Of a stretch of DNA of 64,000 nucleotides, positions 36,287-45,787 are shown piece by piece; the stretch's first letter is position 1; each line of letters begins with the position of its first letter. The translations under genes were made by a program, and so were the position numbers. The notes under the pieces were generated by a model that saw nothing but the letters and a program-made list of their open reading frames with translations, had not been told where the DNA came from and searched no databases. This stretch comes from Phycisphaerales bacterium (lineage in GTDB: Bacteria; Planctomycetota; Phycisphaerae; Phycisphaerales; SM1A02): contig JAKVBX010000003.1 in assembly GCA_022446795.1 (NCBI GenBank), positions 51,056-115,055 on the forward strand, written 5' to 3'.

Positions 36287-38287
36287 TCACGTGGCATCCG
36301 GCTGCAGCATGATGCCGGCCGGTCGCTGCCCACCGGCTCGCGTGCTCCAGATCCACCACTCGAGCATCAGCATCACCAGGGCCGCTGCAATCGCCCACGG
36401 CCAGATGGGAACGGAACCGGTCACACCAGTCGTGGTGGCCTCCACCGTCTCCTTGCCCAGCACGATGGCCTCCCGGGGCTGAAGGCTCGACTCCTCCAAA
36501 GCGGGAAAACGAACCGAGCGCCGCCTGACCCGTTGCTCACCATCCAGGCCGTCGTACTCGAGCACGTGCAGGCCGGACAAGTCCACCGGGGCCCAGGACA
36601 CGCGACCGTCCACGCTTGACGCCAGTGTCCGAACCGAGCCGTCCGGACGAGTCAGCACGGTCTCGAGATCACCACCATCCACCTCGAAGACCAGTGAACC
36701 ACCTGGAACCGCCTGCTCCTGCACGAGCGCCTCTCGACTGTGGCCCAACCAGTCCACCGCGTTGACGAGAAAAGCCACGAAGGACGGGTCATACGGCCAG
36801 GTCGACTGAACCAGGTCAAAGGCGACGTGAACCCGCGGCTGCCCCTCGTCCTGCCAGGCCATGATCAGCGGTGTCCGGCTGCCCTCCAGCAGAACGGTGA
36901 CCGATTCATCAGGTTGAATCGACTTGGTTTCGTTCACGAACAGGCGGTCGATATCGACGTGACGCATGACCGGGTGATCGGCCTTCGCCTGCAGAGCGAC
37001 CTGGCCTTCCTCCTGTGTGCCATAGACCGTCAGGAGTTCCGTCGGGGGCAACGAGCCGATGGTCAGCGTCGGGGCGTCCACCATGGTTGCTGGTGTCGTT
37101 CCATCGAAGATGACCAGGTCCCACGGTATTGCCGTATCCCGATCCTCCCACTGCGCCGACGTGAACAGTTCGAGCACTTCCAATGACACGCCACCAAGAA
37201 GCCGAGCGAGCAGTTGCCGATTGTCGGCCACGAGTGCCACGCGAAGTCGTCGCGGTGGCGGGACGACGAGCACGGCCGTGTCGTCAGCCGCCAAGGCGTC
37301 CTCACCCAGGATGGCCACCTCGATGACGGCGCCACGGGCCAGTTCAAACGGCGAGAACACGAGGCTGCGACGACCGACCACCACCTGGCCATCAAGCATC
37401 TCGCCAGCCGGGATCTCGACCTCCTGGACCGATCGGGCAGCGCCATCCACCGTCAGTTGAACATCAACCGTCGCAGGCTGCAGGGTGAAGTTGCCCAGCG
37501 AGGCAAAGACCTCGATGGCGGAAGGCTCGTCCCAGGGCCGGTCGGCCGCCAGTTGGAGAACCGCGAAGTTGACCGGCGACGCCGTCCCGATCTTGTGGAA
37601 CGTCAGCGTCTCACCCCGGAGGACCTGGTCATCGAGGTCGTCGATCCGGCCATCACTGAACAGTTCCAACTCGGCCGGGATCACCTCGGGCGTGTCCGGG
37701 TTGTCGGGGTCCGTGTTGATGGAATAGACACGAGCCAGGCGTAGCGCATCACCCAACCGACTCCGCCCATGCGATGGTTCGATGCGATCCAGCGCGGTCA
37801 GGAGTTGGGCCCGGGAATCGGAGAAGGGCTGGAGAATCTCGGCGGACTCCCCGAAGGCCACGATCATGGTCTCTCCATCACCATTGGAGAAGAGGCCACG
37901 GGGATGAAGTCGATCGATCGCGGCGCGAGCCAGCGTCAACGCCTGATCCAATCGCGACTCCCCCCCGCCATCGGTGGCCGTCATCGAACCGGAGCGATCG
38001 ATCAACAGTACGGTCCGTCCCCCCGCACCGCGGCGTCCCTCCAGTTGAGGCTGCATGATGGCCAGCACCAGCAGCAGGAGAACGATCAACTGCAGCAGTA
38101 GGAGAAGATTCCGCCGAAGACGCTGAAACGGTGAGTTGGCCTGCAGGTCGGCCGTTGATGTGAGCCACAGCAGGGTGCTGGAGACGGGCATGGTCCGTCG
38201 CCGCAACTTCAGGAAATAGAGCAGCAGCAGCGGCGGCACGACTCCCACGAGCAGGAAGAAACCAGTCCATGGCGTCAGGAGCGTCAT
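36287..38287 (-). CDS. BatA/VWA-domain membrane protein
   Basis: A 666-residue protein with the BatA N-terminus: a membrane helix (FFLLVGVVPPLLLLYFLKLRRR), the motif PVSSTLLWL, a second helix at about 60-80, then a von Willebrand A domain starting VLLIDRSGSM, where the MIDAS Asp-x-Ser-x-Ser is intact. A later beta-rich region and a C-terminal membrane helix (WPWAIAAALVMLMLEWWIW) follow. In related operons such proteins work with MoxR and DUF58 partners. The ATG overlaps the DUF58 stop by 4 bp. Function in this group is not known. Confidence 0.8.
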   Translation of the reverse strand: MTLLTPWTGFFLLVGVVPPLLLLYFLKLRRRTMPVSSTLLWLTSTADLQANSPFQRLRRNLLLLLQLIVLLLLVLAIMQPQLEGRRGAGGRTVLLIDRSGSMTATDGGGESRLDQALTLARAAIDRLHPRGLFSNGDGETMIVAFGESAEILQPFSDSRAQLLTALDRIEPSHGRSRLGDALRLARVYSINTDPDNPDTPEVIPAELELFSDGRIDDLDDQVLRGETLTFHKIGTASPVNFAVLQLAADRPWDEPSAIEVFASLGNFTLQPATVDVQLTVDGAARSVQEVEIPAGEMLDGQVVVGRRSLVFSPFELARGAVIEVAILGEDALAADDTAVLVVPPPRRLRVALVADNRQLLARLLGGVSLEVLELFTSAQWEDRDTAIPWDLVIFDGTTPATMVDAPTLTIGSLPPTELLTVYGTQEEGQVALQAKADHPVMRHVDIDRLFVNETKSIQPDESVTVLLEGSRTPLIMAWQDEGQPRVHVAFDLVQSTWPYDPSFVAFLVNAVDWLGHSREALVQEQAVPGGSLVFEVDGGDLETVLTRPDGSVRTLASSVDGRVSWAPVDLSGLHVLEYDGLDGEQRVRRRSVRFPALEESSLQPREAIVLGKETVEATTTGVTGSVPIWPWAIAAALVMLMLEWWIWSTRAGGQRPAGIMLQPDAT

Positions 38288-39207
38288 TGCAGAAGCCCCT
38301 GTCTTCGCAGGTACTCCACGAGCAGGACTTCCATGTCGACATCCGTCCCGATCGTGAGATGCCCGATACCACGACGACTGCACCATTCGCGCAAGCCCGT
38401 GCAGTACCGGTCCAGCCGCTCGCGATAGGACCGGAGCAACCCGGGTGTCACGGTGATCTCGCAGTGCGCTCCCGTCTCCATGTCGCGAAGACGGACGTCC
38501 CCGGAGAGTCCACGGGACGCCGGGTCCAGTTCATCCGGAGCGAGGGCCTGGATGCAGAACACGTCGTCTCCTCCACCGGTGATGTAGCGAAGCCCGGTGT
38601 CGTAGCCCTCGGGATCAAGGAAGTCAGAGAGCACGACCAGCACCCCTCGACCTCTCCGGCCCAGCGCGATGGAACGCATCGATGCGTCCATCCCACCGGG
38701 TTCACCGGCTTCCAGTTCAAGCAGCCACTTGGCCATCTCGCGCGTCCGCCGTCGACCACGCAGGCTCGTCAGGGGCTTGACCCCCTCCCCGTCGAAGCCG
38801 TAGAGGCTGACCCGGTGCTGGTTGGCCAGGCCGATGTAGCCCAGGGCCATGGCCAGCCGCTTGCAGAAGCCCAGCTTGTTCGGACCACCCCAGTCCATGG
38901 AGGGACTCGTATCGATGGCAATCGCCAGCGAGAGATCCTCTTCCTCGAGGAACAGCTTGAGGAAGAGCGTCTCCAGGCGAGCGTAGATATTCCAATCCAC
39001 GAAGCGCAGATCATCGCCTGCGGAGTACGGGCGGTAATCCGCAAAGTCGATGCTCTGACCGCGACGTCGACTCCGTCGCTCACCATGCACCTTGCCGCTG
39101 AAGATCTTGCGGGAGAGAACGTCCAGCCGATCCAACTTGGCCATGAGCGCGCCGCCGAGCAGATCCTCGACCGTCTGCGGTGATGTGCCTTCGCCCCAGG
39201 AACTCAT
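38284..39207 (-). CDS. DUF58 domain protein
   Basis: DUF58 proteins are VWA-like partners of MoxR ATPases; some affect peptidoglycan or oxidative-stress responses. The 307-residue product has the family block FADYRPYSAGDDLRFVDWNIYARLETLFLKLF near residue 57, preceded by basic residues (RRSRRRGQ), and an MIDAS-like motif AIDTSPSMDW. It is cytoplasmic, with no membrane segments. It overlaps both neighbours by 4 bp (moxR before, BatA after), which indicates coupled translation and likely physical partnership. Confidence 0.85.
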   Translation of the reverse strand: MSSWGEGTSPQTVEDLLGGALMAKLDRLDVLSRKIFSGKVHGERRSRRRGQSIDFADYRPYSAGDDLRFVDWNIYARLETLFLKLFLEEEDLSLAIAIDTSPSMDWGGPNKLGFCKRLAMALGYIGLANQHRVSLYGFDGEGVKPLTSLRGRRRTREMAKWLLELEAGEPGGMDASMRSIALGRRGRGVLVVLSDFLDPEGYDTGLRYITGGGDDVFCIQALAPDELDPASRGLSGDVRLRDMETGAHCEITVTPGLLRSYRERLDRYCTGLREWCSRRGIGHLTIGTDVDMEVLLVEYLRRQGLLQ

Positions 39208-40289
39208 GCCGCATCCTCGCTGGCCGGTACGGACTCCGGTTGGAAGGCGGGCGTATCCACTGGAACCTCGCGAAGCAGGGCACGCACGACGTCCGACCCA
39301 CGGACACCGTCGGTTCCGGCTTCGAAGGTCAGGCCCAGTCGATGCCGGAGCGCCGCCGGCGCGACTCGACGGATGTCCTCGATGGAAGCGGCGAAGCGAC
39401 CATCCGCGACGGCCAGCACCTTGGCCGCCATGATCAGGGCCTGTGCCCCTCTCGGGCTGGCGCCCATGCGGATGTGACGACGCAGCGGCTCGGGAAAGTC
39501 CGGGTGCTCGGGCAAGGTCGCCAGGATCAGTCGAATGGCATAGTCCTGCACGTGCGGCGCCACGACCGCGTCACGCATCAGCCGACGGGCGGCCAGCAGG
39601 AATCCGCCATCGAGACGCTGGTTGGCCTCGGGCTGCTGGTTTCCCGTCGTGCGGGACAGGATCTCGTTCAAGTCGTCACGAGCCACGCCGGGCACCTCGA
39701 CCTTGAACAGGAACCGATCCAGTTGTGCCTCCGGAAGTGGATATGTCCCCTCCTGCTCAATCGGGTTCTGCGTGGCCAGGACGAAGAAGGGGTCCGGCAG
39801 GGAACGCGTTTCACCCCCGCTGGTCACGGTCCGCTCCTGCATCGCTTCCAGCAGAGCCGACTGGCTCTTGGGCGTCGCGCGGTTGATCTCGTCCGCCAGC
39901 ACGAGTTGGTGGAAGATCGGTCCCGGTCTGAACACGATCTCACGCTTCCGCGTCACCTCGTGCTCGACGACGATGGTCGTTCCCGTGACATCCGCCGGCA
40001 TGACGTCCGGCGTGAACTGGATCCGTGCGAAGTCCAGGTCCAGGGCCTGCGCAATGGTCCGAACCAGGAGCGTCTTGCCCAGGCCGGGAACACCTTCCAG
40101 CAGGACATGGCCACCGGCGAACAGCGCGACGAGCGTCTCGTCAACGACCTGCTGCTGGCCCACGATCACCCGGCCGATCTCGGCACGCAACAGGGAGAAC
40201 TGCTCACGGGCCGTCTCGCATGCCGCGCGAACACTCTCCAGGTCCGCTGGATCCCAATCAAGTACGACATGGCCACCAGCCCTGGTCAT
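39204..40289 (-). CDS. MoxR-family AAA+ ATPase
   Basis: MoxR ATPases act as chaperones for assembly or metal insertion of partner complexes, often with VWA proteins. The 361-residue product has Walker A GVPGLGKTLLVR, Walker B VLADEINRATPKSQSALLEAM, sensor-1 FFVLATQNPIEQEGTYPLPEAQLDRF and the arginine finger in the same segment. The C-terminal lid region contains GASPRGAQALIMAAKVLA. It overlaps the VWA gene before it and the DUF58 gene after it by 4 bp each, giving a VWA-MoxR-DUF58-BatA order. Confidence 0.95.
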   Translation of the reverse strand: MTRAGGHVVLDWDPADLESVRAACETAREQFSLLRAEIGRVIVGQQQVVDETLVALFAGGHVLLEGVPGLGKTLLVRTIAQALDLDFARIQFTPDVMPADVTGTTIVVEHEVTRKREIVFRPGPIFHQLVLADEINRATPKSQSALLEAMQERTVTSGGETRSLPDPFFVLATQNPIEQEGTYPLPEAQLDRFLFKVEVPGVARDDLNEILSRTTGNQQPEANQRLDGGFLLAARRLMRDAVVAPHVQDYAIRLILATLPEHPDFPEPLRRHIRMGASPRGAQALIMAAKVLAVADGRFAASIEDIRRVAPAALRHRLGLTFEAGTDGVRGSDVVRALLREVPVDTPAFQPESVPASEDAA

Positions 40290-43234
40290 GGCCCGTCATC
40301 TCCCAGGCCACGCTTGCGAGCCCGCTCACGAGCAGCCTTCAGCCGGGCGGTCATGCCACCTTCCGCCTCGGTGTCCTCGATCTCATCCGTGCCCTCGACC
40401 GGCGATGGTGTCGACGCCGTGGGCGTTGTCTCATCCGACGTCGACAAGGCAGAGGACTCGCCGGTCTCCGCCGTCAGGTGATCCAGTTTCGTCTCGTTGA
40501 TCCGGGTCCTGGTGGACGCAGACTTCTTGGTCCGCCGCCACGCAGACAACGCCCCGTCGCTTCGTTTTTCCCGGCGGGCCGAGGCCCGGGCAATGGCCTC
40601 CCGGACACGCTCTGGATCAACGGCCAGGCGACGCAGTGCGACATCCAGAACCAGCAGGATCGCCGCCGCAATGGCCAGCATCGTCCACATGTCACTTGCG
40701 GAGGAGGGCATCACCAGTGACTCCCGGTCATACAGGTCGACGGGAACGGCATCCTCCATGGACAGGACTCGCCCCCCGGTCTGCTCGGCGACCCTGCGCA
40801 GCATGGATGCATTGTCCACCAGGTCGCGGTACTCGTCGGAATAGGCCCGCGTCGCGGCAGCCTGGACATTGCCGTTGATCGTCTCACCCTCGGCGTCACG
40901 ACCGGCGAAGTTCACGTTGATGACGGACGTCCCCGCCTGCCGCTGGTGGAATTCACCGCGGTAACGACCCGGTCCGATCTGCTGCAGGTCCAGTGGTTCC
41001 GTCTGGCCATCGGGCCCGATGCGGGCTGCCTTGGTCTCCAGGAAGTTCAGGAACGTCTCGCTGGGATCAAAGGCCTCCAGTTCAACCACGAACTGCCCCC
41101 CGCCGACGTCCTCGATGTTCAACTCGAAGTCCGACCGGGTGGAGGAACGCATCAACCACCGGATGGTCTGCTCGGCGAATGCACCAAACCGGCTCCATCC
41201 GACCCAGTTGGCCCCCCATCGTCCCGAGAACTCACTGGTGAAGGCGACGGATCGACCGAGCCCGTAGTTCCACCACGCGTAGAGGGGATCCTCGTGCTCC
41301 TGGTTCCGAACGATCATCCCCACCCGCGCCAGGCCCTCGCGTGCCACGGTCAGGACATACCCGCGAACATCGGGAATCTCACTGATTCCCTGGGCCGGTC
41401 CCGTGATCGTGTCGACGACGGCTGTCGAGAAGGCCCCCTCCTGGATCAGCGACCGACTGACGACGCGGGCTTCCTTGATGAAGATCTGCGGCAACTTGTT
41501 GGGATCGTCAACCCGGTAGTAGGTGCCACCGGTGATGGTGGCGATCCGCTGCATGGCCGCTTCATTCAGGGGGTTGTTCGCATGCCATCCCACCATGATC
41601 GTCGACACGGTCACGCCGGCATCGGCGTACCGGGAGAGCAACGCCCCCGACGGCGGCTGCGGATCACCATCGGAAATGATGATGACGTGACGCTGCCCGG
41701 CGTCGCTGGCGGCCAGCCCCTCGAGCGCCATCGTCATCGACGGCCCGAAGTACTGCATGTCCCCGAACGTCAACTGCTTGGCCGCGGACAGGGCGCCCAG
41801 TCGGTCACCCACCGGCTGCATGTCATAGACCCACACGGCGCTGCCGCCGCCCTTCTCGATGATGCCGACGTCGTCGGCCGCATTGAGCGTCTCGATGGCC
41901 GCTTCGGCGACCCGGCGTCCCCAGTAGTTGCCCTGGGGCATCTCGCAGGAGTGCACGATGATCGCGAGTGCGCCCTTGACGATCTGCCGTTCCGCGGGCG
42001 GATCCAGGTTGAGTGGAATCGCCGGTTCCAACGACGATCCGATCCAGCCGCCTGCGCCGAAGGACTCGGGTCCGCCGGACATGAACAGTCCACCGCCGGT
42101 GTCGTGGACATAGGCGTGCAGATCGCGAACCTGGGCATCGGTAAACAACCACCGGGGAACGTCACAGATGGCAATGGCGTCATAGGCCAGCATGCCAACC
42201 ACGCCCGTGCCGATCTCCGACGGAAGCTTGCGAACGGACTGGATACCGGCATCGGTCAGCGCTTCCTGGAGCGCCTGGCCACCCCCGGTTCCGCTGTCGA
42301 TGATCAGGATGGCCCCGGCGCCCGAGACGAAGGTGACCGCGGCTCCCGCGTTGTTGGCGGCGACGCGATCCCCACCCGCGGCGCCGGGATCCGGTTCAAA
42401 CGTCGCCTTGAAGACAACCGGTCCCGGTTCGCCCGCGTCCACCGTGATGCGCTCGACATGAACACCACCCTCCAGTGAGAGTGGCACGGCATACCCCGGC
42501 TCGGCACCATTGATGTCCACGACCGTGCCATCACGTTCCAGGACAAGCCGTCCCGAGGACGCCCCGCGGCTCCGGAGCACCAGCCGCAACTCGATGGACT
42601 GGCCCATGCGCGCATGTGATGGCGCGATGATGCGGTCGAAGAGCACCTCGTCGCTGTATTCGTACTCGATCGGCAGGACGTCGATGGGAATGCCCTGCGC
42701 CAGGTCGATCGCCGCCAGCAGGTTGCCGACGGTCTCATTGCCATCACTGACGAGCACGATCCGGCTCGCCGTATCGCGCGGCAGCAATCCCTTGGCCTGC
42801 TCGATGCCGGCCGCAAGGTTGGACTCCGTGACATCCGCCGGCCCGCTCTGCAGGGAGATCACCGAGGCTGGATCCGGCATGGCCGTCGGGACGGCATCCC
42901 GGCCGACCTGGACGACCGCCAGGCGATCGTCCGGCAGCCGCTGCGGTCCCTGTGCTGCTTCTTCCAACCAGTAGCTGGCCCGCTCCAGTTGACTGCGACC
43001 GATGGACCGGCTGCGATCGAGCACGACCGCGACGGTCAGTCCCTCCGACTCCCGTTGCAGCACGGGCTCGGCCATCGCCACGCTGAGAACCAGGATCAGC
43101 AGGGTCCGGGCGATTCCGATCGAGATCCAGCGGCCCGGTCCGAACGCCTCCTGGCTGCGTCGCAACCACCACCACGTCGGTACCAGCAACACCGCCAGGA
43201 GAAGCCAACCGGGTTGTTCAAAGTGAATCGGCAC
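40286..43234 (-). CDS. Large membrane protein with VWA and class I GATase-like domains
   Basis: The 982-residue protein has two N-terminal membrane helices (LLLAVLLVPTWWWL; IARTLLILVLSVAMA), then a VWA domain starting VAVVLDRSRSI, with the MIDAS DxSxS. A GATase1/ThuA-like region follows around residues 320-440 (ILIIDSGTGGG, SGGPESFGAGGW), then a second VWA-like half with VIIISDGDPQPPSG and a C-terminal membrane helix at about 868-885. A long polar tail rich in Ser/Thr/Glu closes it. The start codon is GTG. It heads the tight VWA-MoxR-DUF58-BatA block. Confidence 0.75.
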   Translation of the reverse strand: MPIHFEQPGWLLLAVLLVPTWWWLRRSQEAFGPGRWISIGIARTLLILVLSVAMAEPVLQRESEGLTVAVVLDRSRSIGRSQLERASYWLEEAAQGPQRLPDDRLAVVQVGRDAVPTAMPDPASVISLQSGPADVTESNLAAGIEQAKGLLPRDTASRIVLVSDGNETVGNLLAAIDLAQGIPIDVLPIEYEYSDEVLFDRIIAPSHARMGQSIELRLVLRSRGASSGRLVLERDGTVVDINGAEPGYAVPLSLEGGVHVERITVDAGEPGPVVFKATFEPDPGAAGGDRVAANNAGAAVTFVSGAGAILIIDSGTGGGQALQEALTDAGIQSVRKLPSEIGTGVVGMLAYDAIAICDVPRWLFTDAQVRDLHAYVHDTGGGLFMSGGPESFGAGGWIGSSLEPAIPLNLDPPAERQIVKGALAIIVHSCEMPQGNYWGRRVAEAAIETLNAADDVGIIEKGGGSAVWVYDMQPVGDRLGALSAAKQLTFGDMQYFGPSMTMALEGLAASDAGQRHVIIISDGDPQPPSGALLSRYADAGVTVSTIMVGWHANNPLNEAAMQRIATITGGTYYRVDDPNKLPQIFIKEARVVSRSLIQEGAFSTAVVDTITGPAQGISEIPDVRGYVLTVAREGLARVGMIVRNQEHEDPLYAWWNYGLGRSVAFTSEFSGRWGANWVGWSRFGAFAEQTIRWLMRSSTRSDFELNIEDVGGGQFVVELEAFDPSETFLNFLETKAARIGPDGQTEPLDLQQIGPGRYRGEFHQRQAGTSVINVNFAGRDAEGETINGNVQAAATRAYSDEYRDLVDNASMLRRVAEQTGGRVLSMEDAVPVDLYDRESLVMPSSASDMWTMLAIAAAILLVLDVALRRLAVDPERVREAIARASARREKRSDGALSAWRRTKKSASTRTRINETKLDHLTAETGESSALSTSDETTPTASTPSPVEGTDEIEDTEAEGGMTARLKAARERARKRGLGDDGP

Positions 43235-43303
43235 GACACGGGCACCTGCTGTCCATGGACCTTGACGATGTGATCATACCCCCGGCAAGACGAGCCCCGT
43301 CAC

Positions 43304-45787
43304 TCACGGCTCCCCGGGGTTCAAGCGGAGGATCCGGTTGTTGCCGCTGTCGAGCACAAGCGTCGTTCCACCCTGCTCCACGACGGCCCAGGGATCGCGC
43401 AATTGACCCGGACCCCATCCCCATCCCCCGTTGGCGGCCAGGATCTCACCATCGGCCGAAAGGTGAAGCAGGAGATTGGTCCCGGTGTCGCTGACCAGCA
43501 GCGATCCGTCATCGCGGAACCAGACGCTGAATGGGGTCCGCAGATCGCCCTCGTAGCCACCTTGCCGCAGGACCCGCCAGTCACCACTGGCCAGGTCCAT
43601 CAACTGGATCCGCTGGTTGCGGGAGTCGGCCACGGCCATCGTCCGTCCATCCGGGGAGATGCACATGGACTGGGGGCGATCGAACATCCCCGGCGCCGTC
43701 CCGGTCCCACCGATGGTCCGGATCCACTCCCCATCGATCGTGAAGACCTGGATGCGGTCGTTCCCGCCGTACTCACTCACGAACACGACGTCATCATCAC
43801 CGAAGGCGATGTCCGTGGGGTAGATGAACTGGCCGGGACCGGTTCCGTAGGACCCCACCTGCTGCTTCCACTCACCGTCCGGCCCGTAGACCATGACGCG
43901 ATGTTCATGCGTGTCCGCCACCCAGATGTTGCCACGCGGACCGATCGTGATCCCCGTGGGGCGACCCTGGTTGATGCGCGGCATGGTCCAGGAGGCCAAC
44001 GGACGCCCCTCGGGATCAAGCCGTTGCACACGGCCGGATTTGTCGACGACGAACAGCTCACCGGTTTGCGCATCCACGTCAATCGCCCGCGGGTAGTCGA
44101 AGCGTCCCGGCGCATGTCCCGCGCCACCGATGATGGAGTCCACGGTCAACGGGACTGGACCCTCCTCCGGATCACTGCTGCAGCCGACAAGCATGATCGA
44201 GAACGCGAGCAACAGGACGGCCGGTGCGTTGGAGACTCGGCGGGCCATGACCAATGAAGCCCCGCCCAGCCCGCTGGCCACCACGAGGCCGACCACGACC
44301 AGCAGGGCCAGGACCGCCACCACGGTGTCCGGTCGCTGGTAGTGCATGGCATTGAGCAGGGTCACGCTGATCGGTGGCGAGGGGGCCGGTGGCGTCAGGA
44401 GCATCGAGACCGGGATCTCGCCCAGCGCCAGCAGTCCTGACACGGCTCCCACCCCCGCAGCCATCAACCAGGTGCGCGGGCCTTCGGCTCGCCAACCGCC
44501 CGGGTTGAGCCGGCGGAGGTCACGCAGCGGCGTTGGTTCCGACCACACGATCCATCGGGCCGCCAACGCCGCCAGGCCTCCGAAGCGGGCAACGAGTCCG
44601 ATGAACAACGCGGCTCCGTCCCGCAGCAGCCAGGCCTGCACCGACGTCCATGGCAGCATGGTCACACCCGCAAGCACCATCGCAGCCACCAACGAACCAG
44701 GCGCCAGCAATGCGGCGAACCACAGGATTGACAATGCGTTTCCAATGCACCGCCACGGGCGACTCTCCGCACGGAGCAAGGCAAGCAGGCCCAGGAACAC
44801 GATGATCACCAGGCCACCCGTGATCAGTGCGCGAATCGCGTCCCGCCCGATGGACTCACCATGACCTGCCCACAGGTCGAGCGACGCCGCATTGAGCCCG
44901 ACGAAGACCAGGACAACTGGTACGAGTACCGTCAGCCCCCAGGTGATCACCAGCATGGCCCAGGCACCTCGTCCGATGGGCGCCGGCTCCGGTGCCGCAT
45001 CATCGATGGGACGACCAAGCGTCCACCAGGTGATACCGGCAGCCAGGATCGCCGCTGCGCCGGCGGGAATCGACACCCAGACCATCGCACTCGGTCCGGC
45101 CTTCATCGCGGCCAGGGCACGCAACTCGTTACCAACGGTAAACACGCCGGCCAGGTCGAAGCAGATCACGTTTCCAAAGACGAAGGCCGCCACCAGAAGT
45201 CCGCCAAGCAGCAGCCCTCCACCGTCGTGATGCATCCGAGCCCGGGCACGCTGCCACCACGACGCTCCGTCGGTCTGCAACTGGTCGCTTCGGGACCGAG
45301 GCCACGTCGCCGCGGCCGGCGCCACGCAGAGGGCCACCAGTGGCCACGACCACGAGACCAGGGCGACGGCCAGCGTGACGGTGCGGCCGAAGCCCACCGC
45401 ATCCCAGGCCACCAGTCGATCGAACAGCCAGGACCCGGCGGGCCAGGTCTGCCACCAGGCATAGAAGAGCGCATAGGACGGGACCAGCAAGGGGAAGAGG
45501 ATCAACGCCAGCGCGATGGGCCAACCCCTCGCCCCGGATTGGCGACGGGCATGCAACAGTCCCCCAAGCACTCGGCCGGGGATCCAGCCCAGCGCCATCG
45601 CAACGAGGCCCACGCCGACCGACCAGGCGATGGTCCGCAGCGTCAGAACCAACGGGTCATGCAACATCGGCGTGGCCGCAGTCGGCGAATCGGATCCGAA
45701 GCTGTCCAGGATGATCGCCACGAGGGGCCAGCACAGCGTCGCGAGGCCACCGACGAGAACCAGTCCGGCAAGACTACGGCGCAGCAT
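43304..45787 (-). CDS. Iron-type ABC permease fused to an NHL-repeat lipoprotein-like domain
   Basis: Residues about 1-510 are a two-lobed binding-protein-dependent permease with about 12 membrane helices, as in ferric-iron (FbpB-like) systems. In the same frame, residues 514-536 read MARRVSNAPAVLLLAFSIMLVGC, a signal peptide with lipobox LVGC, followed by NHL repeats to residue 827 (GRFDYPRAIDVDAQTGEL, GRPTGITIGPRGNIWVADT, GPGQFIYPTDIAFGDDD). The internal ATG at 44248 has no clear Shine-Dalgarno. It may be a natural fusion or two proteins from one frame. It overlaps the binding-protein gene by 14 bp. No ATPase gene is nearby. Confidence 0.75.
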   Translation of the reverse strand: MLRRSLAGLVLVGGLATLCWPLVAIILDSFGSDSPTAATPMLHDPLVLTLRTIAWSVGVGLVAMALGWIPGRVLGGLLHARRQSGARGWPIALALILFPLLVPSYALFYAWWQTWPAGSWLFDRLVAWDAVGFGRTVTLAVALVSWSWPLVALCVAPAAATWPRSRSDQLQTDGASWWQRARARMHHDGGGLLLGGLLVAAFVFGNVICFDLAGVFTVGNELRALAAMKAGPSAMVWVSIPAGAAAILAAGITWWTLGRPIDDAAPEPAPIGRGAWAMLVITWGLTVLVPVVLVFVGLNAASLDLWAGHGESIGRDAIRALITGGLVIIVFLGLLALLRAESRPWRCIGNALSILWFAALLAPGSLVAAMVLAGVTMLPWTSVQAWLLRDGAALFIGLVARFGGLAALAARWIVWSEPTPLRDLRRLNPGGWRAEGPRTWLMAAGVGAVSGLLALGEIPVSMLLTPPAPSPPISVTLLNAMHYQRPDTVVAVLALLVVVGLVVASGLGGASLVMARRVSNAPAVLLLAFSIMLVGCSSDPEEGPVPLTVDSIIGGAGHAPGRFDYPRAIDVDAQTGELFVVDKSGRVQRLDPEGRPLASWTMPRINQGRPTGITIGPRGNIWVADTHEHRVMVYGPDGEWKQQVGSYGTGPGQFIYPTDIAFGDDDVVFVSEYGGNDRIQVFTIDGEWIRTIGGTGTAPGMFDRPQSMCISPDGRTMAVADSRNQRIQLMDLASGDWRVLRQGGYEGDLRTPFSVWFRDDGSLLVSDTGTNLLLHLSADGEILAANGGWGWGPGQLRDPWAVVEQGGTTLVLDSGNNRILRLNPGEP

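Noticed and set aside
40946-42478. 510-codon open frame antisense to the VWA protein gene
   Set aside because: It lies wholly within a confident coding region and its translation shows no family motif.
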